This document shows, piece after piece, positions 59,235 to 64,000 of a DNA stretch of 64,000 nucleotides. This stretch comes from Aphrophora alni (taxonomy: Eukaryota > Arthropoda > Insecta > Hemiptera > Aphrophoridae): contig OY740774.1 in NCBI GenBank assembly GCA_963513935.1, positions 27,609,949 to 27,673,948 on the forward strand, given 5' to 3'. The position numbers were made by a program, and so were the translations under genes. A model generated the notes under the pieces. It saw only the letters and a list, made by a program, of their open reading frames with translations, did no database searches and had not been told where the DNA came from. Positions within the stretch are counted from its first letter, which is position 1; every line of letters starts with the position of its first letter.

Positions 59235-60017
59235 ACAAATTTTAGCCTTAGCAAATTGCTAGGAAAATCTCCATCCATATTTCAAGCTGAGATACATGCA
59301 ATAGAGCTCTGCGCTAGAGAGAATATCAAAAAAGGTCTCAAAGGCGCAGAAATATATTTCATGTCAGACAGTCAGGTAGCTTTTAGTTCATACACTTTTG
59401 AGTCGAGATTGGTCTGGGAATGTCTACAAATAATCAATCAATAGTAACAATTAAATGAGTCTCCTTACTTTGGATGGCAGGACAGAAAGGAATACCAGGA
59501 AATGAAGAAGCGGATCACTTTGCCAAGGAGAGTGCAGAGGCTAACTTTCTTGGGCCAGAATCATTTTTTGGGGTCACTAAATCATATCTTCATGATATCA
59601 TGGAAACCTGAGAACAAGATCAAAAGATCAAGTACTGGACCACCTCTCTGCTCTAACACAAGACAAAAAGTTTATAATCTACTCTAGGACAAAGGCTAAA
59701 AAATTATTGAAAATCAGTTGAAGGGAGCTTAGGCTGATTTTATTGGCCTACTGTTCGAACACTGTGAATTACCATTTACAACAACACATGGGGAAAGCTG
59801 CAGTGGATACAAGCCGCTTCTGCCTGATACATAAAGAAACACTTGAACACTGTATGTGATTATGAACCCCTAACCTACAAACCGGCTACTTTACCTCAGC
59901 ATTCCATTCCTCACCACTACAGTGGTTCGATCTGTCCCCCAGAACCACTTTGAGAATTTTAGGAAGCTTAAATCTTGGCTGGGTCTAAAAAATTAGTTGG
60001 TTAGTTAGAAAAGATCC
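59235..60017 (+). pseudogene. Non-LTR retrotransposon fragment with RNase H
   Basis: It starts with KSPSIFQAEIHAIELCAREN (the E-A-L segment of RNase H), EIYFMSDSQVAF (catalytic DSQ), then in shifted frames LLWMAGQKGIPGNEEADHFA, the final WV-GH-G--GNE-AD motif. HIKETLEHC-type knuckle residues follow near 59820-59860. It ends in TTAGTTGGTTAGTTAG, a short repeat tail common at the 3' ends of such elements. The family is different from the 17-20 kb element. Several stops and frameshifts. Confidence 0.75.
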
Positions 60018-60428
60018 ATTTGGGTCGCAGTGACAAGAGGCTGAAGAGCCATGGACCTCTAAATTACTAACAACTTTATACAGTATTTCTGTTCATTTTT
60101 CAATTTTAATATCAGATTCGGATTCAGCGACCTCAAAAACCCTTTTGTACAAATATTTATGTAACTATACTAACTTTCCGAATTTTTGCCAGCTTTTCAA
60201 CTCTTGAAACATTATGTATTAATTACATTTTATACACACAAATGATATAAAAACGTCCGTTTAAAGTATACTAATAATATGAATAATCCATCATTATCAG
60301 ATAACTTTAAAATCAGAACTAAGTTTGTATCAGTATTTTTCTTGAAATTAGAAAATATCTAATCTAATACAAGAGTATTTGTTTGGTCTTAGACTTATTT
60401 CTTTGATTGCTTGCTAAGTTATACTTAC

Positions 60429-60601
60429 TTCCTGTATACAGGCTCAATTAAAGAATGTAACAGCTGACACATCGCCAAAGCAACAGCAGTTTGTTCCATA
60501 GCACAATGATCAGGTAGCTTTTCACACAGACTTTGAGCATTTTTCCAATCTCCTATAGTTAACAATGCTTCACACAAACCAAATTTTTGATTCCTTTCAT
60601 A
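60429..60601 (-). CDS. THOC2: THOC2 exon 1 (local), N-terminal helical region
   Basis: This is the most 5' exon that can be placed (local residues 1-57 plus 2 nt). It reads YERNQKFGLCEALL, then IGDWKNAQSLCEKLPDHCAM and LLHSLIEPVYRK. This is the conserved THOC2 stretch in which helices pack around GDW and EKLP. The acceptor is a pyrimidine tract plus cag before TAT; the donor is gtaagt. It enters in phase 0 and leaves in phase 2. Nothing between 60602 and 64000 gives an earlier exon, so the upstream coding exons must lie beyond the window. Confidence 0.93.
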
Positions 60602-60865
60602 CTGAAAAATAAAAGTATTAAAATATTAAGAAAACGTGTGTGTGTGTTAGTGTGTGATTAAAAATTACATATTCCTATATTCTAATAATAAAATCATAAC
60701 ATGACAGTAATAAAACAAATACAATAATGATAATAAATTTAGAGTACTTCAGTGGTATGACAGTGATGGAGAGAGTATGAGATGGCACAAGACAAGAACA
60801 TATATAGGAGAATGATTTGAAATAAACCATCTTAAACCTGAAAAGTGTGTAAAAAAATTGGATCA

Positions 60866-61083
60866 TTAACTCCTTGAGGATCAGGATGTAGACAGCTTAT
60901 GTTATCCAATATGTTTGCCTGGTCTATAATGGGTTATTATTGTACTAATTTCAACTTAGTTGCTATAATTATATAAGAGTAAGAAGCTGTATAGTTTTTT
61001 CTCTAAAACTTTCAAACACTTCATAAATACAGCTATGTTCAAAAAGTTTAAATGTTATCAAAAAAATTTTGGATTTTTCTCAG

Positions 61084-61126
<43 letters not shown>

Positions 61127-61311
61127 TTGTTGTTTGTAACCAATATATTCATCCACAGATACACAATGGTCTAAAGAAACAAATAAAACTTTTTTTTTTT
61201 TAAATATATTTATAATTTGTATTTTTTTTAAAGCATTTTTTAAAATGGGTCCAACAGACCCCTGTGTACCGATTGAAGGATGAAAATATATGTATGCCCT
61301 TTAAGGGTTAA
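60866..61311. mobile_element. Possible short TTAA MITE
   Basis: TTAACTCCTTGAGG at 60866 faces TTTAAGGGTTAA at 61300-61311, giving imperfect TTAAC-CCTT terminal repeats with TTAA on both sides. It contains a T49 run (61086-61134). Too short to code. It is related in ends, not in interior, to the other TTAA elements. Confidence 0.5.
61086..61134. repeat. T49 homopolymer
   Basis: An unbroken run of about 49 T on the plus strand (A-run in the THOC2 sense). It could be assembly-sensitive. Confidence 0.9.
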
Positions 61312-61952
61312 ATGACCCATGTCAAAAACAAACCAAAAAGATGTATACTAAATATAACACTAATCACTAAATCTCTAAGTAAGTATAAGTTCACTACTGC
61401 AACCGCAACAGTTTTTTGCGAATGAGTCATATTAGTGGCTTGCAGTGGCTCACGAAGACTAAAAAATACGCTTTTAGATGGCTTCAATAATATCAAGTAT
61501 AGTACTTTCAATTTTCAGACATACCTACCTCTTAGTGAGTAATTGCTACAAATAATTATTATTAAATTTACGTTTTCATGTAATAGTTTTAGTTTATTAG
61601 AATTTTTATAGCCAATCACTGTACGAATTCAATGATCTTATTCTTGAATATGTTATACTAGCTGTTACCCGCGACTTCTATTCAAGGGTCGTATTGAGTA
61701 ACTAAAGCACAAACTTTTGATACAAATAACAATGATACCGGTAATTGTATGAGGTTTGTAATCTTACTTTCCAGTGAGCGACGCTAGTGAAACCAGGCGT
61801 GGCAAAATGAACCACCACGGCCGCCGATCCACTTACTCTGTAAACTCTAATTGCAGAGGTATTTTTAAACGACAAAATAAAATACTTCTAGTGAATATAA
61901 CTGAAATATTAGACGGTAATTTTAACGTCAAAATACTTAGGTTGATGTATGT
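61312..61952. other. Sequence upstream of exon 1, nothing recognised
   Basis: AT-rich; a GC-richer patch near 61775-61840. No THOC2 exon found. Confidence 0.4.
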
Positions 61953-64000
61953 TTAACCCTCGAAGTGGTGGACGACCCGGTTTTAACTGCGACCGGGTCG
62001 CGGCATTAGTAATGGCTCACTTCACCAACTAAAAAACACGTATTTGGCCATTCAACGTTACGCCCACTTAAAATTGTCCCATCGCAATAAATAAAATACC
62101 GTTGGAAAGCTAATGTTCCGTAGATGCATATCATGCAAAAAAAATACCACAAAACGTTATAAATAATATTCCAAAAATTGGCGAAGTTCGCATATTTTTG
62201 ATGCGAAACGTCCAAGTTTTACGTTAACAAGTTTTAAACAAAACATTCGTCTTGTTTGTCAATTATTCCTATTTCGAAATTTCAATCTGTCACATCGGAA
62301 ATAACACTGCTTGATAGATCGCGTCTTTCTCTTCAAAACGGTGTTTTTCAAATGTTTCCAACTAGTATAGTTTTTATTATATAAAAATTAAACCAAATCA
62401 AGAGTTTTAACGCTATTTTACACGCTAAAAATTACATTTTTTGCAATTCAACTTTTATCCTAGTAGATATTATATTATTGAAATGTATTCTATACCATTG
62501 AAAAGGTAATCTTTCAATGTTTCATAACCAGGTTTAGAAAAAATTAAGCTGCGTAAAATATAATAACACGACTTGACTGAAGTTGACGTTAATAACGCCA
62601 GGTTGCGACATTTTGCCGCGGCGAGTTTTATATAAAAAATATCACCTATATGTTCATATATTTTTTCGAAATGGTAAAACTTGTCCAAATGTACAAGTTG
62701 ACAATATTATATAGTATTTTTCTTCCTCTTTCAAACTATGAAGACGAAATCATCCTAAGTTTTATAGTTTACGAGTTATATACAGTCTACGATGTGGCTT
62801 ACTGAATATTTTGATCCTACTCTTGACTTGGAGTATTTAGACGCTATTCTATATTTCTACATTGACGTCATAGATTTTAGTGTTTTATTTTACATCATTC
62901 TAAAGATGAGGTTTCAATCTTTAATTTTGTGTATGTTACAAACTTGTGCATTGAAAATTAAGGTTTTGTTTTGATCCTGGAACATACGCAGTGGTGCGAT
63001 GTAAATACTGTAATAACAAATGACTTAGTGCATATAGTTTGAGAATACATATTTATTTTATTTTGAAGGTTTGTTTATACAAATTGTATATATTTTGTAT
63101 ACAAGTTACAATATATGTGTTTTTATATCTAAAGATTATGTTTTTAGTGAATTTCTAGTTTGTGAAAGGTTTATATTTGTCATAACCTAAAAGGAAAATG
63201 GTAAATCTAGGCTATATGCAAATTGTCTTATATTTAGTGTTTTATATGAGTATACAAGTGAATATGTGTGTTATTCTTTGTAAAGTATATTGTCTTAGTA
63301 AAATCTAATGATTTTGTCTAAGGCCTAGCTTTAGGAAGTTACTAATTACGCCTAAATGTCAAGAGTTCAAACCTAACCTCAAGCGTCAGAATACAAATTT
63401 TTGAAAAATCGTCATTTTTATTTAGGAAATGTAACATATTATTATTTTTTTCCCCTAAATATATTCACAAATGTATTAGAAATCTCAACAAATGGTCGAA
63501 AAAATTGCAAAAAATGTATTAGTATGTTTTTGATCACCATTTCTATGAAATTTCTGCTCTGTTACTCTTAGATTTTTTGGTATTTGACCAAAAAACTCCA
63601 AATTTGATACATCTAACTTTTTTTTCATTACACACCTACATTCTATGCACCTTTCTGGACATAATGATATATAGAAGTTCTGTATAAAATATATTTTACT
63701 ATTTTTAATGTTTTTTTAAAAAAATAAAGAGAATATTCAGTTTTTACGTAAAATATTTTTTTACATTTATAAAATATAACAAATTTATATATATTTTTTC
63801 CTAAATATATTCACAAATAATACACAAAAATTGTGTATATCTTAGAAATAGGTAGTAAGCTATTGATTTTGGGTGATACAGGTATTTCTGAAAATTAGTT
63901 AATATCATTTTTGACATCTAACATACTTACTCCAAAACCGTTTCAAAAATTTATTTTTTTATTACATAGATAAATTCTATGCATCTTTCTGAGAAAAATG
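61953..64000 (+). mobile_element. TTAA-family piggyBac-like element, copy D (runs off window)
   Basis: The left end TTAACCCTCGAAGTGG is followed by a 9-bp-arm palindrome (61973-62000). From about 62030 to 63400 it is the inverse of copies A and B (CAACGTTACGCCCACTTAAA, GCTAATGTTCCGTAGATG, TACGCCTAAATGTC). From 63420 on come two AT-rich units with boxes TTCTATGCACCTTTCTG (near 63641) and TTCTATGCATCTTTCTG (near 63975). The right end lies beyond 64000. Confidence 0.75.

Larger units (their letters stand above)
693..60601 (-). other. THOC2: THOC2 gene, partial (19 exons in window)
   Basis: Host gene on the minus strand. THOC2/Tho2 is the large helical scaffold of the nuclear THO complex, which acts in TREX to couple transcription and splicing to mRNA export. 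Nineteen exons were found by matching translated blocks to the known order of THOC2 motifs and then fixing GT/AG borders. Their lengths are 173, 199, 167, 187, 272, 118, 180, 165, 285, 117, 192, 129, 129, 258, 106, 145, 148, 181 and 41 nt, and the phases agree at every junction (1064 codons in all). Introns run from 454 bp to 8.6 kb and hold the mobile elements listed below. The N-terminal few hundred residues and the extreme C-terminus lie outside the window. Exon numbers here are local to the window. No promoter or poly(A) site of this gene is visible. Confidence 0.95.

Noticed and set aside
62006..62215. Minus-strand frame MDVSHQKYANFANFWN
   Set aside because: It appears in the TTAA element copies on the same side (also at 2836-3021), is short and variable, and has no signature; treated as repeat sequence.
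60602..64000. Upstream THOC2 exons
   Set aside because: No stretch with AG/GT borders and THOC2-like coding was found; the earlier exons must lie outside the window.

Overview
The window is AT-rich animal DNA, most likely from an insect. A single host gene was found: THOC2 (Tho2), the largest subunit of the THO/TREX mRNA-export complex, lying on the minus strand. Nineteen coding exons can be placed between 60601 (5' side) and 693 (3' side). All have GT...AG borders, and the reading phase is unbroken across the 18 introns. Together they hold 3192 nt, or 1064 codons. The gene enters from beyond 64000 (its N-terminal exons are not here) and leaves below 693 (the last exon or exons are not here). 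By protein order, exons 1-5 are the end of the helical N-terminal region, exons 6-7 the central Thoc2 segment, exons 8-14 the Tho2 domain, and exons 15-19 the charged tail ending in a KRRK basic motif. The exons keep the order of vertebrate THOC2 as I know that family. The assignment to insects rests on protein style, AT content and repeat types; a hemipteran is a guess.

Most of the window is intron, and the introns are full of old transposons. From left to right: a TTAA-flanked piggyBac-like non-autonomous element (1394-3148); a Penelope-like hairpin motif (4025-4071); a pogo/Tigger-type MITE (7418-8273); a 124-bp duplication (8871-9118); a 3.9-kb hAT element with a BED-finger exon (9634-13507); an I/Jockey-type non-LTR element with reverse transcriptase and RNase H (about 17095-20065); a second piggyBac-like copy ending at 23990; a large nest at 26.7-33.2 kb in which a nearly intact piggyBac element (29639-32587) sits inside an older repeat; a triplicated 110-bp repeat (34487-34825); a twin-primed-looking non-LTR fragment (36.5-37.4 kb); two mariner-class remnants (38370-39041 and 43975-44997); another TTAA family copy with a pogo end inside it (48029 to about 50120); non-LTR and hAT scraps (52.2-52.6 kb); a foldback repeat (53.97-54.55 kb); a non-LTR RNase H fragment (59.2-60.0 kb); a short TTAA MITE (60866-61311); and one more TTAA family copy starting at 61953 and running off the right edge.

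The most interesting structure is the TTAA (piggyBac-like) family. At least four copies carry tandem AT-rich units of about 330 bp. Several also carry, just inside the terminal repeat, a palindrome whose arm sequence differs between copies but still pairs. One family copy at 49.36 kb preserves the uninterrupted target site of the piggyBac element at 29.6-32.6 kb, so that insertion can be read directly from the sequence. No tRNA, rRNA, CRISPR array or prokaryote-style operon was seen.
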